Source: a virus
DNA length: 56,344 nt
Direction: 5' to 3' (one strand)
Virus record (IMG/VR): IMGVR_UViG_3300045996_002189
Location: 1-56,344 of that record
The notes below the pieces were generated by a model that worked only from the letters and a program-made list of their open reading frames with translations, was not told the origin of the DNA and ran no database searches. Position 1 is the first letter of the stretch. The number at the start of each line of letters is the position of its first letter. The position numbers were made by a program, and so were the translations under genes. Below, piece by piece: positions 26,013 through 33,354 of this stretch.

Positions 26013-26326
26013 GGGTTTTCGGATTCCTCACCAGAAGCCTCCGGCGCCTTCTGCGTGCCGAAGTAAGCGCAGTTGATGGCCGCGCCGACCGCTTCCATCG
26101 AGGCGATGATCGGCGGCGACATCCTCATGATGTCGGCAGGCGTCATGTCCGGCAGTTCATGCTTCAACCCGACCATCATGATGTCGGCGAGTTGCTTCGG
26201 GTCCATCAAGTTGTAGCCGTCGGGGTAGCGTTGGGACAGTTCCGCAATGGCGTCCCAGTCATAGCGCAGGGTTTGCGTCTTACCGCCAAGTTCGACTTGG
26301 ACGGTTCCAGCGATGTTGTTGGCCAT
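25985..26326 (-). CDS. G: Tail assembly chaperone G
   Basis: 113 residues from ATG 26326 (MANNIAGTVQVELGGKTQTL); upstream in-frame sequence is low-complexity and lacks family features. Contains LRYDWDAIAELSQRY and ADIMMVGLKHELPDMTPADI, the pattern of phage tail assembly chaperone / GTA TAC-like proteins. The last 15 residues are a charged tail encoded across the slippery heptamer. Located between the major tail region and tape measure, as expected. Confidence 0.85.
   Translation of the reverse strand: MANNIAGTVQVELGGKTQTLRYDWDAIAELSQRYPDGYNLMDPKQLADIMMVGLKHELPDMTPADIMRMSPPIIASMEAVGAAINCAYFGTQKAPEASGEESENPQKKAAKRA
26012..26018 (-). other. Probable -1 frameshift site AAACCCT
   Basis: In the G frame the codons are GAA AAC CCT, so the heptamer A-AAC-CCT fits X-XXY-YYZ. 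It lies nine codons before the G stop. After a -1 slip the frame is open to 25584. Frameshifted G/GT pairs are established for lambda and many long-tailed phages. Confidence 0.6.
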
Positions 26327-26415
26327 GAAATCCGAGGGTGAGAATGGAGTGGAAGGGAGAAGGTGAGGGGAAGGAGAAACGCGGGAACCAGAGAGACCGG
26401 AGAACCCGGAGGGAG

Positions 26416-26676
26416 CTACGGCAACATCATCCGTCGCCGCAGAGCCGCGCGAAGCTGGCCGTGGAGATAGCCGCGCTCGCGCTTCGATAACGCCACCCAT
26501 CTCTGGGCGAGTGGCGAAACTTGGGGAAACTTGGCTGAGCACACCACCAGCGCCTCGTCCACAGCCTCCCAAAGCTCGGGATAGTCCAACTCCATCAGCC
26601 AGCGCCGTGCTGATTTCGGGGGACTGTAGATCCCGGCTTCCAGCACACGTCGGGGAGTGGACCGATCACAGGCCAT
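26416..26676 (-). CDS. Hypothetical protein before chaperone G
   Basis: 86 residues from ATG 26676, overlapping the upstream stop by 11 bases. Helical, with a WLMELDYPELWEAVDEALVVCSAKFPQ segment and a basic C-terminus (RGYLHGQLRAALRRRMM). No family recognised. The 89-base gap to G contains a purine-rich stretch on the plus strand and no clear promoter. Role inferred only from its place between tail-tube and chaperone genes. Confidence 0.55.
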   Translation of the reverse strand: MACDRSTPRRVLEAGIYSPPKSARRWLMELDYPELWEAVDEALVVCSAKFPQVSPLAQRWVALSKRERGYLHGQLRAALRRRMMLP

Positions 26677-27064
26677 AGGCGTAGAGCTTCCACGCGGGCA
26701 TAATGAAGATGTACTCATGCTCAACGCCGCTGAACAACTCGGGTGGGTCGCGGTCGCACAGCACGTAGAGCATATCGCCGCGAGGGTCGGTCGGGTGGCC
26801 GGACGGCTCAACATCGGTGATGATCGCCCCCCGCGCCAGATACGTCACCCGCTGCCCGACGACATACGGGGCAATCGGCTCGGCTGCCTCCATCTGGAAG
26901 TCGTGCGCCAACGCCATCGTGCGCTGACCGTCATCGCCGCGCTGGTCCATCAGCACCCGGTACGAGACGTTGTAGGGACCGCCGTAGAGGTCGTGGACCG
27001 TGCCCAGGCCACGCGGGTCACCTAGCGTTACTCGAACCCGCTGGCCTTGGGCAAAGGCAGCCAT
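26666..27064 (-). CDS. Hypothetical beta-rich protein
   Basis: 132 residues, strand-rich, with two similar halves: GQRVRVTLGDPRGLGTV near the start and GQRVTYLARGAIITDV near residue 70, each followed by acidic loops, suggesting an internal duplication of a small SH3-like barrel. Start ATG at 27064, three bases after the upstream stop at 27068, so cotranscribed. Function unknown. Confidence 0.65.
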   Translation of the reverse strand: MAAFAQGQRVRVTLGDPRGLGTVHDLYGGPYNVSYRVLMDQRGDDGQRTMALAHDFQMEAAEPIAPYVVGQRVTYLARGAIITDVEPSGHPTDPRGDMLYVLCDRDPPELFSGVEHEYIFIMPAWKLYAYGL

Positions 27065-27067
27065 GCG

Positions 27068-27190
27068 TCAGTTCACCACAGCGAGAGCGACGACCAGAAC
27101 GACGGCGAGAGCGATCAGGCAGAAAAACGCTTTGCGGGTCAAGCGACGCAGTTCTTCATCAGGGGACATTGGCGATATCCGGTCATGCAT
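27068..27190 (-). CDS. Small single-span membrane protein
   Basis: 40 residues from ATG 27190. A charged N-terminus (SPDEELRRLTRKAF) precedes one hydrophobic helix of about 18 residues (LIALAVVLVVALAVV) reaching the C-terminus. It begins five bases after the stop of the beta-helix gene. An alternative ATG at 27169 would remove seven residues. Tail-anchored peptides of this type occur in many phages; role not known. Confidence 0.55.
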   Translation of the reverse strand: MHDRISPMSPDEELRRLTRKAFFCLIALAVVLVVALAVVN

Positions 27191-27194
27191 CTCA

Positions 27195-28985
27195 TCAAAA
27201 ATCCCAGAAGTTCGGCATGGCATGAGTCGAGGCTGTCGTGGTGCCGTATCCGACAGTGCCCATGTGTGACCAGTCAAGATCCTGGATGCCAAGAGCCTTG
27301 GCCGGAGAATCGGCGGCGAGAGAATAGTCGCCGGCAGCCGGGTTCTTGAACTTCGGGTCCGCGACAATCGAGTGGGCATCCAGCCCCGGCATCCGCGCCG
27401 CATTGTGCAGCAGGTTGTAGTCAACCGTATTGATGCCGGTGTTGTTCATCCTGTACGGCTGATCGACCGTTGATGTGCCGTAGGCGATATTCTTCTCGAT
27501 CACGTTGCCGGTAGCCTGAGAGCCGGCAGCGATGTTGCCGTTGTTGCTGACGGTGGCGACCTTCTCACCAGATCCCAGGATGAAGAAATTATTCTGGATC
27601 TTGTTGTTGTCGCCGCCATGAACCATCACGTCGGTCCAGGTCGTGCCCTTGACGAAGTTGCCGCGGATCGTCGTGGCATTGGTCAGGTCGTCAAGATAGA
27701 TGCCGGCGGCGCCGATGCCGTTCTCCTTGATGAAGCCGCCAGTGTCGTTGATGTAATTCCCCTCGGCACGGTGACCGTGAGCAAGGTTGCTGCGGCCCAG
27801 GAACTCAATGGCTCCGGTGTCGCCGCCGGAGCGGTTGGTGTGCTCAAGTTTGTTGTGCAGGACTGCATTGTTCAGTCCTGGCTCCGAACCACTGAAGTCC
27901 TTGAACGAGACACCGTAGCGCGCTGTATAGGAGATGTCGTTGAACGCTGCCGTGTTGTTGCTCGACCCATGGGCCGCGATCCCGCCCGCACTCGGATTGG
28001 CTTCCCCGATGTGCTGCATCTTGTTGAAGTAGACCTTGTTGCCGTCGCTGCGGGTTGCCATCTCGACGCCGCCGCCGCCGATGTGGGTCATCTCATTGCG
28101 GGCAATCAGGTTGCTGTCGCTGTCATGCAGCTTGACCGCCGTGCCCACGTTGGTGAACTTGTTGTCCCCGATCCGGTTGCCGTTGGCACCATTCAGTTCG
28201 ATGGCGAAGCCGCCCTTCAGCCCGTTCGTGAAGGTCAGGTCGGTGACAGTGACGTTCCTGGCCCCGGCAAGCTGCATCATCATGTGCATCTGGTTGCCGT
28301 TGAGGATCGGTTCCTCATCGCCGTATGCCTTGATCTTCAGCCCGCTGTCGGCCCCGGTCAGGGTCACCTTGCTCGTCTGATTATAGGTGCCGCCGCGCAT
28401 GACGACGGTATCAATGGTGGCATCGTCGCGTGCCAGTTGGGCTGCCTTGCCGAGCGACGCCACCGGGCCGTCTGTCCCCGCTGCGTTCGGTGCGGCCAAC
28501 TTGCCGGACCACGTATCTTTGCCATTCGGTGCGGTATAGTATGCTTTCACTGTCGTATCAGGCACAGGTGTCGGGGTGGGAGTCGGTGTCGGAACCGGAA
28601 ACAAACTGGCGGGAGCACTGAACTTCAGCGCCCCGTTCCACGGCATCTCGGATCGGCCAGCAATCACATCGACGTTATCCAGCGCGAACCTGTCGTAAGT
28701 CACGCCAGCATCCGTCGGCCGCATCGTCTTGTCGCCAACCTTGACCGACGAGACAGTCAGATTGCGGTCCTGACCAGCAATGACGGCGTCGTTGTCGTAG
28801 TGGACCTGCACCTTGTGTCCGACGCCAGCAGTCACGCTGGGGCTGAACGAATACGTCTTGGCAGTAGATCCGGCCGTCCCTTCCCCCACCTTCACGCCAT
28901 CCACGAGGACGCGAAAATGCGGAAACACGCCGCCCGCCGCTGTCCCCGATGCGGTGACAGCGATCTTCGCCGGAACCAATGCCAT
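27195..28985 (-). CDS. Carbohydrate-binding beta-helix protein
   Basis: 596 residues. The N-terminal about 120 residues resemble a calcium-dependent xylan-binding (CBM36/CBM60-like) beta-sandwich (FRVLVDGVKVGEGT; VQVHYDNDAV; DRNLTVSSVKVG). A TPTPTPTP linker (about 132-142) leads to a right-handed parallel beta-helix (about 150-596) with repeated N-rich turns (NRIGDNKFTNVG, NLIARNEMTHIGG, NKVYFNKMQHIGE), as in NosD/C5-epimerase-like repeats. It may bind or modify acidic polysaccharide. It sits inside the core tail module between major tail and chaperone genes, an unusual place for a glycan-active protein and a sign of insertion. Confidence 0.75.
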   Translation of the reverse strand: MALVPAKIAVTASGTAAGGVFPHFRVLVDGVKVGEGTAGSTAKTYSFSPSVTAGVGHKVQVHYDNDAVIAGQDRNLTVSSVKVGDKTMRPTDAGVTYDRFALDNVDVIAGRSEMPWNGALKFSAPASLFPVPTPTPTPTPVPDTTVKAYYTAPNGKDTWSGKLAAPNAAGTDGPVASLGKAAQLARDDATIDTVVMRGGTYNQTSKVTLTGADSGLKIKAYGDEEPILNGNQMHMMMQLAGARNVTVTDLTFTNGLKGGFAIELNGANGNRIGDNKFTNVGTAVKLHDSDSNLIARNEMTHIGGGGVEMATRSDGNKVYFNKMQHIGEANPSAGGIAAHGSSNNTAAFNDISYTARYGVSFKDFSGSEPGLNNAVLHNKLEHTNRSGGDTGAIEFLGRSNLAHGHRAEGNYINDTGGFIKENGIGAAGIYLDDLTNATTIRGNFVKGTTWTDVMVHGGDNNKIQNNFFILGSGEKVATVSNNGNIAAGSQATGNVIEKNIAYGTSTVDQPYRMNNTGINTVDYNLLHNAARMPGLDAHSIVADPKFKNPAAGDYSLAADSPAKALGIQDLDWSHMGTVGYGTTTASTHAMPNFWDF

Positions 28986-29035
28986 GGCTACCTACTTGAT
29001 TTTGTGGTCACGCGGCGGGACGGTCCGCGTCTGTG

Positions 29036-29242
29036 TCAGGAAGCCGACCCGTTGATATTGGACGACCACTGCCGCACCGGAGCGTAGCCGTCGTCACCAA
29101 CGGCATCGTGCGTGCGGACGAGAGCGGCAGGCTGATGCTTACGACCGGAGTCGCCAGCACAGTGGTAAACCTGCCCCTGCAGGTCGCCGTAGTGATGCTT
29201 TGAGCAGACGGGGCAGGTGTAGATGCCTCGGGTGGATGTCAT
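29036..29242 (-). CDS. Small zinc-ribbon protein
   Basis: 68 residues. CPVCSKHHYG near the N-terminus and YHCAGD at about residue 28 supply Cys/His ligands for one zinc site. Its ATG overlaps the stop of the GIY-YIG gene by one base (TGATG), so the two are coupled. It may be a native phage gene captured downstream of the endonuclease or an endonuclease accessory. Function unknown. Confidence 0.6.
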   Translation of the reverse strand: MTSTRGIYTCPVCSKHHYGDLQGQVYHCAGDSGRKHQPAALVRTHDAVGDDGYAPVRQWSSNINGSAS

Positions 29243-30213
29243 CAGAGAAGGCTCAGTTGGTCGGGGTGCGATGGCAGAGGAGCAGGAGCGGGACGGTCGG
29301 GGGAGGTGGGAGTGGGCGGCATGGCTTCAAGACCTTCCTGATATACCTTTAGGACCGTCTGTTTGCCAACACGGCACTTTTCACAGATGTACCGCAGAGA
29401 CTTTCCGGCAGACCGCAGTTTGAATATCTCCTGCCGCAAGGCTTCCGGCATAACCCGGTCGTAGTTCTTGCCGCCGCCTTCCCGCATGCACCAATTGCGG
29501 ATAGTGTCCTTGGTGGTGTTGTAGTCCTTGGCGATATCGACGTAGGTTTCGCCAGCCTTGCGGCGGGCGACGATTTCGGCAACTTGTTCTTTGGTTAGGG
29601 AGCGGTGCAGGTCACTTAGCTTTTGGACATACTCCACAGGCATCTTGCGTCCACGCAACTTCGCGGCCCGCTTTTCGATGGTCTCAGGAGACTGCTTGTG
29701 GCCGCGCTTCGCATCCCCGATCTTGCGGCAAAACTCAGCGGACTTCTTTTTGCCACGCCTCGTTGCTGCTAACTTTTCCTCGTGCTCCGGGGTGCGTTTT
29801 CGCCCACTCATAGTAGCTGACATCTTGGATCGTTGGGCATCCGAGATCACCTTCCCCATCGCAGCAGCAGACATCTTCGCCCTGGATTTTCCGTCTCTCT
29901 TGGTCCCCAGTTGGCTACCAGCAACTCTGCAAATGTTATAGGGACGAAGGGAGTCTTCCAAGAACGCTTTGTCTAAATAGACCTGCTCGCGAGGAATCAG
30001 ATTTTCCGGCACAGGAACGACTTCGATCACTGAGAAATCAAAGGCATCTTCGCCGTATTTATTCCACGCCCTCTGCAGATAACCATTGCCGTGACGGTTT
30101 CCCCGCAAATCCTTCCAGTGATCAATCTTCCGGCGTTCTAGGTTGATGGCACTGCCATAGTAGCAACGCCCATTCACAGTGTTAGTGATTTTATAAATTC
30201 CTGACACACCCAT
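29242..30213 (-). CDS. GIY-YIG homing endonuclease with NUMOD3 motifs
   Basis: 323 residues. N-terminal GIY-YIG catalytic domain: SGIYKITN and RCYYGSA give the GIY...YYG signature, followed by ERRKIDHW and an IPREQVYLDKAF segment with the metal-binding Glu. Central NUMOD3-type DNA-binding repeats (GRKRTPEHEEKLAATRRGKKKS; KRGHKQSPETIEKRAAKLRGRKM) occupy about 125-200. The C-terminal part holds two helix-turn-helix-like units (AGETYVDIAKDYNTTKDTIRNW; GKSLRYICEKCRVGKQTVLKVY) and a Pro-rich end. AGGTGG lies about ten bases before the start. It lies just after the major tail gene and has its own TATAAT box. Confidence 0.92.
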   Translation of the reverse strand: MGVSGIYKITNTVNGRCYYGSAINLERRKIDHWKDLRGNRHGNGYLQRAWNKYGEDAFDFSVIEVVPVPENLIPREQVYLDKAFLEDSLRPYNICRVAGSQLGTKRDGKSRAKMSAAAMGKVISDAQRSKMSATMSGRKRTPEHEEKLAATRRGKKKSAEFCRKIGDAKRGHKQSPETIEKRAAKLRGRKMPVEYVQKLSDLHRSLTKEQVAEIVARRKAGETYVDIAKDYNTTKDTIRNWCMREGGGKNYDRVMPEALRQEIFKLRSAGKSLRYICEKCRVGKQTVLKVYQEGLEAMPPTPTSPDRPAPAPLPSHPDQLSLL

Positions 30214-30246
30214 CTTGGATTTCCCACCTGATTAGATTTGTCAGGA

Positions 30247-30275
30247 ATTATAACGTGCCCTCGCTTGAAAGTCTC
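30247..30275 (-). promoter_or_regulatory. Promoter of GIY-YIG gene
   Basis: Minus strand: GAGACT (30275-30270), 17-base spacer, perfect TATAAT (30252-30247) inside CGTTATAAT. The -35 is weak. The predicted start is about 25 bases before the ATG. Confidence 0.5.
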
Positions 30276-30314
30276 GTCTGGGGTGCGTCTGCAAAACTGC
30301 TATTTGTGGGTATA

Positions 30315-30743
30315 CTACGCTGGGTTGAAGTCCCACACAATTGCCCCGGTCACCTCAAGGGTCACAGTTGCCGTCGTCAACGCATCGACGCCGCCGCCAA
30401 TCGTGAACCCCGTCACGTAGGCAGAGAATGTGGCGGTCGCATTGTTGGCGTCGGAGAAGGTGATCTTGAAATTCTTCTTAAGCTGAGCCGCGCGATCAGC
30501 AAGAAGGGATTGTTGTCCTGTATCTCCAGGAACAAATGAACATTCTAGGGATATAGTCCCTTCATCCTGGAGCCCCATAACCTTCTCCTTCCCTGTACTG
30601 GAAAGAGACGTGGCATCAATAATAGCTGCTGTACCGCCGGGACCGCTGAATGACCGAATTTCAGCAATGGAAACGTACGTGCCGGGCGTGTTTCCTTCAC
30701 GCGCGATGGTTGTGCCCTGGGCATTAAACGCGGCTGTCGCCAT
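30315..30743 (-). CDS. V: Major tail (tube) protein
   Basis: 142 residues. N-terminal MATAAFNAQGTTIAREG, then SIAEIRSFSGPGG, IIDATSLSSTGKEKVMGLQDEGTISLEC and KITFSDANNATATFSAYVTGF are the strand pattern of the lambda gpV / phage tail-tube fold with the usual ATSL...KE..GL.D.G block. No Ig-like domain is appended. It follows the tail terminator and two small genes and precedes the chaperone region, as expected. A hairpin terminator lies two genes upstream. Confidence 0.9.
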   Translation of the reverse strand: MATAAFNAQGTTIAREGNTPGTYVSIAEIRSFSGPGGTAAIIDATSLSSTGKEKVMGLQDEGTISLECSFVPGDTGQQSLLADRAAQLKKNFKITFSDANNATATFSAYVTGFTIGGGVDALTTATVTLEVTGAIVWDFNPA

Positions 30744-30772
30744 TTTGAACTAACTCCTATCTTTCTCAGGGA

Positions 30773-30997
30773 TTACGACGCAGCGACAGCGGTGCCGGGG
30801 ATGATGCGCAGCCACGCGGTCCCATTGGACACGGCGAGGCAGGGTGCGCCTGCGTTACCGTTGCTCACCCAAATCAGGCGACCGTTGTGGGCGGCAGCGC
30901 TGGGCAGTGTGGCGACGGTGTAGGTTGACAGCGTGTGGGACTTGGCGATGGCTTTGGAGCCGATCTGGCCGAAAGCGGGGTCGTTCTTGAGAGCCAT
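30773..30997 (-). CDS. Small hypothetical structural protein
   Basis: 74 residues with GRLIWVSNGNAG and AVSNGTAWLRI, a short strand-turn-strand motif also seen in the upstream gene (YSDGTAWQVI), so the two share a module. A GAGGATAT ribosome site precedes ATG 30997. Separated from the upstream gene by a strong terminator only 22 bases before the start. Function unknown; possibly a tail decoration protein. Confidence 0.65.
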   Translation of the reverse strand: MALKNDPAFGQIGSKAIAKSHTLSTYTVATLPSAAAHNGRLIWVSNGNAGAPCLAVSNGTAWLRIIPGTAVAAS

Positions 30998-31019
30998 GAT
31001 ATCCTCGATGGGCGGACGT

Positions 31020-31045
31020 AAAAAAGCCGCCCTTGAGGAGCGGCT
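31020..31045 (-). terminator. Rho-independent terminator
   Basis: AGCCGC-n9-GCGGCT followed by six T on the minus strand, between the gene ending at 31076 and the one starting at 30997. Confidence 0.8.
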
Positions 31046-31075
31046 GAGGTGGGCCGGGGTTGGCGGAGGCTGGGG

Positions 31076-31432
31076 TTAGGCGTTGTTGCCGTCGGCGGGC
31101 GGCGCGGGAGGCGCTTCGGCCGGGGGTGCGTCGGGCTGCGGCGCTGCCTGGGGCTCGCCTTCAGGCGGGGTCGTCAGTGCGGCTGCGGACGGCTCGGGTG
31201 CGGGGACGGCGAGGGGACCCGCGAAACTGATGACCTGCCATGCCGTGCCGTCGGAGTAGACGAGGCTGATGAAGTTGCCATCGGCGTCTTCGACTGCGGC
31301 GATGCGGCCTTCGTGCTTATCGGCGGGCGGCATGTCGGTGAGGATGTGGGTCGGCACGGCGTTGCCCTTGGCAGGCTTGGCGGCGTTGTCGGGCTTCTTG
31401 GCCTGACCTGGGGGAGTTGCGGGCTTTGCCAT
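31076..31432 (-). CDS. Small structural protein with Ala/Pro tail
   Basis: 118 residues from ATG 31432, with AAAAGGA six bases upstream; an earlier in-frame Met overlaps the terminator. Basic Lys/Ala/Pro N-terminus (about 1-27), a central strand-rich module with DADGNFISLVYSDGTAWQVI (about 48-70), and an Ala/Pro-rich C-terminus. The centre resembles the downstream 74-residue protein. Terminators on both sides make it a single-gene unit. Confidence 0.7.
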   Translation of the reverse strand: MAKPATPPGQAKKPDNAAKPAKGNAVPTHILTDMPPADKHEGRIAAVEDADGNFISLVYSDGTAWQVISFAGPLAVPAPEPSAAALTTPPEGEPQAAPQPDAPPAEAPPAPPADGNNA

Positions 31433-31458
31433 GTCGTCCTTTTGGGGTTTGGGGCATG

Positions 31459-31487
31459 AAAAAAGCCGCACCCGGAAGGAGCGGCTT
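31459..31487 (-). terminator. Rho-independent terminator
   Basis: AAGCCGC-n11-GCGGCTT followed by TTTT on the minus strand. It lies after the tail terminator gene and 26 bases before the next start. Confidence 0.8.
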
Positions 31488-31540
31488 GGCAGTGCTGACC
31501 TGTCTGTCAGCGACTAGGGAACTATGGGGACTTTAAGTGC

Positions 31541-31948
31541 CTAGATGGTTCGTAGCTCGTCATATACGAATTCAACGCGCACCTGCGTCTGGTCCATGGC
31601 GGTGTCGGCCTGACCGACTTCCGCGAGGCTGGCGGTGCCCATCTCCAGCGCGCCGTACTTCCGTCCCTCAAGGATGGTGACGACCTTGTGGGCGAGTTCG
31701 GTGCCGGTGCGGGTGCCTGTGCCGAGTGGGGTGAAGACCTGGGCGAAGCAGATGCCGGGGCGTTCGTAGTTGTAGGTGTTGCCGCTCCATGAGCGCAATT
31801 TGGCGGGTGCGTGGATGATGGTGAAGCGGACCCATGGGGACGAGTCCGGCATGGGCGGTGTCGTGTTGCCCCAGGCGATGGGCGTTGTGCTGCCCCATCC
31901 AGCCTTGAAGGCTGTTTCGATGGTGATCTTGGCTTCGACGGGAGTCAT
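31541..31948 (-). CDS. U: Tail terminator protein
   Basis: 135 residues. MTPVEAKITIETAFKAGW, WVRFTIIH, RPGICFAQVFTPLGTGTRTGTELA and a final TQVRVEFVYDE match the phage tail terminator (DUF4128 / lambda gpU-like) family. It caps the tail tube after elongation. Starts nine bases after the gp10-like gene stop. Position between neck and tube genes agrees. Confidence 0.88.
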   Translation of the reverse strand: MTPVEAKITIETAFKAGWGSTTPIAWGNTTPPMPDSSPWVRFTIIHAPAKLRSWSGNTYNYERPGICFAQVFTPLGTGTRTGTELAHKVVTILEGRKYGALEMGTASLAEVGQADTAMDQTQVRVEFVYDELRTI

Positions 31949-31957
31949 CGTCTTCGC

Positions 31958-32377
31958 CTATCGCTTCATTTCGCGGACGGCTGCCTGGATGGCGAAGGAC
32001 ATCATGCCGGCCGGGGCCTGCGTCCTGCTATGACCATCTTCCAGCAGTTCAATGTACGGCACGTTGTTCCGGATGATCCACTTGTCGCCGAATCGGTAAG
32101 CGCCGTGAACCTCCTTGATGTTGTTGAGGTTGATGGCGACCGCCTCTCCGAGCGTTGACCCTTGGAAACCTGGGACGTACTTCGGCTCTCCCATGAACGG
32201 GGAGTTGAGTTGGCTAACCCACCCCGACATGGCGCGGCTGGTGTCAATTGGCGTCATCTGAAACGCCGTGGTATGTGCCGCTCTGGCAACGCGCGTGACG
32301 AGGTTGACGTGCTTCTTCTTGACGTGATCGGTGAACGCCATCAATTGCGCGCGGAATTGCTTGGCGTTACCGGCCAT
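31958..32377 (-). CDS. HK97 gp10-like tail completion protein
   Basis: 139 residues. N-terminal basic helix, TPIDTSRAMSGW, and the diagnostic NNVPYIELLEDGHSRTQAPAGMM block of the HK97 gp10 family. Such proteins sit at the head-tail interface or help tail completion. Directly upstream of the tail terminator and downstream of the small membrane protein. Confidence 0.9.
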   Translation of the reverse strand: MAGNAKQFRAQLMAFTDHVKKKHVNLVTRVARAAHTTAFQMTPIDTSRAMSGWVSQLNSPFMGEPKYVPGFQGSTLGEAVAINLNNIKEVHGAYRFGDKWIIRNNVPYIELLEDGHSRTQAPAGMMSFAIQAAVREMKR

Positions 32378-32379
32378 GG

Positions 32380-32583
32380 TCAGTCGTAGTCCCGCTCTTC
32401 GGGCGGCACTTCGTAGGGTGCGTTACCATTCAGCAGTTCGAGCAGCATGATGAGCGGTAAGGCACATAGGCAAACGGTGGTGATCAGGTAAGCGCGCGTT
32501 ATCAGCACCGCGTTCAGGGCCGGTGCCGGAGGTCGTGTCGGCAGGTTTCTCGGCTTGCGCGCGGGGAAATTGAGGACGACCAT
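32380..32583 (-). CDS. Small membrane protein
   Basis: 67 residues from ATG 32583, with AAGGAG nine bases upstream; longer upstream codons are not needed. Pro/Arg-rich N-terminus (ARKPRNLPTRPPAP) then one hydrophobic helix (about 28-52, ITTVCLCALPLIMLLELL) and an acidic tail. Ends two bases before the gp10-like start. Function unknown. Confidence 0.6.
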   Translation of the reverse strand: MVVLNFPARKPRNLPTRPPAPALNAVLITRAYLITTVCLCALPLIMLLELLNGNAPYEVPPEERDYD

Positions 32584-32857
32584 GCGGCAGCGCTCCTTGG
32601 GGATGGGAGAGAAGGGCGGGCGTGAACCGCCCCTCACTCCTGGGCAGGCACCCCAGCGTTTTGCGGACTTGTGGCTCCTGCCGCAGGGTGCGCGGATGGA
32701 AAATGAACCCATCTGTGCGGCGTTGTATATACCCGAATCTGGAAGCCGCGTCCAGTCGCTAACGCACCCTTCGCCCACACGTCTTCGCACCGCGCCTCCG
32801 CGCCGTGGAAAAGCGACGTTAAGGTGCGGTTTTCCGACGATGCGCCGGGGTTGGCTG
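32584..32857. other. Intergenic region with weak promoter and hairpin
   Basis: No gene seen. On the minus strand TGGACG, 17 bases, TATATA near 32732-32760 is a weak promoter candidate for the genes to the left. GGGCGG...CCGCCC at 32614-32632 is a short hairpin followed by a pyrimidine run on the minus strand. The rest shows no clear signal. Confidence 0.35.
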
Positions 32858-33133
32858 TCAGGGTGTGTCTGCCATCCTCACAAACTTTGTGAACCACTTG
32901 GCCGCATCACGGCGCGGCAACTGCGCTGTAGCGCCGCCATCGACGGATGCGACTACCCACTGGAGTTTGGTCTTGTCTTCGTCAACGCGATGGATGATCC
33001 AGAGACTGTTTCCAACGCCTTCGTAGACACCCCCCACCAATAGACCCACGTTGGCTTCATCCAACTCCTTCGAATGAGGGTACCCGGAAAACGCAACAAT
33101 CGTTTGTGTCACTCTGAACTTCTGTTTCGTCAC
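32858..33133 (-). CDS. Phage protein, likely with transposon-altered N-terminus
   Basis: 91 residues from GTG 33133, overlapping the RHH stop as GTGA. After about 27 residues it contains GLLVGGVYEGVGNSLW, which mirrors the first 17 residues of the interrupted gene on the far side of the TnpB element (LIVGGIYEGMNYRL). The rest (IIHRVDEDKTKLQWVV; RDAAKWFTKFV) is a small alpha/beta domain. It may be the body of the original neck-region gene, now fused to new upstream codons and expressed by coupling to the RHH gene. Confidence 0.6.
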   Translation of the reverse strand: MTKQKFRVTQTIVAFSGYPHSKELDEANVGLLVGGVYEGVGNSLWIIHRVDEDKTKLQWVVASVDGGATAQLPRRDAAKWFTKFVRMADTP

Positions 33134-33306
33134 CCTGAAATCCTTTCCTGACTTTTCAGGCGCTCGCGGGCAGCCTCCTCCATCCACGCAGTAATACTCT
33201 GCTTCGAGGCAGCAGCAGCATGTTCGATATCTGCTTTTAGCTCAGCCGGAACACGCATACGAAGATCGACACGAAGTTCTCCAGGTTCTTTTTTGGGTCT
33301 CGCCAT
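33130..33306 (-). CDS. Ribbon-helix-helix regulator, divergent from tnpB
   Basis: 58 residues from ATG 33306. MARPKKEPGELRVDLRMRVPAEL supplies the basic arm and beta-strand; LKADIEHAAAASKQSITAWMEEAARERL gives the two helices of an Arc/MetJ-type ribbon-helix-helix protein. It is transcribed away from tnpB, with 49 bases between the start codons. Both promoters overlap the palindrome GGGATACATTATCCC. Its stop overlaps the start of the next gene. Probably an autoregulator that also represses tnpB. Confidence 0.8.
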   Translation of the reverse strand: MARPKKEPGELRVDLRMRVPAELKADIEHAAAASKQSITAWMEEAARERLKSQERISG

Positions 33307-33320
33307 GGGATACAAAAACC

Positions 33321-33349
33321 TTGATTAAGAGAATTTTCTGGGATACATT
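33321..33349 (+). promoter_or_regulatory. tnpB promoter, probably leaderless
   Basis: TTGATT (33321-33326), exact 17-base spacer, TACATT (33344-33349). The expected start, seven bases on, coincides with the A of the tnpB ATG at 33356. No ribosome site is present. Confidence 0.6.
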
Positions 33350-33354
33350 ATCCC
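33340..33354. promoter_or_regulatory. Operator candidate
   Basis: Perfect inverted repeat GGGATA-CAT-TATCCC overlapping the -10 boxes of both divergent promoters. A direct copy TGGGATACA also lies at the RHH start (33306-33314) and here (33339-33347). Confidence 0.6.

Noticed and set aside
27618-29087. Plus-strand open frame antisense to the beta-helix gene
   Set aside because: Product has no recognisable domain and the minus-strand protein shows regular beta-helix repeats.
32555-33043. Plus-strand open frame between the membrane protein and RHH gene
   Set aside because: No ribosome site, low-complexity product, overlaps the coupled minus-strand gene.
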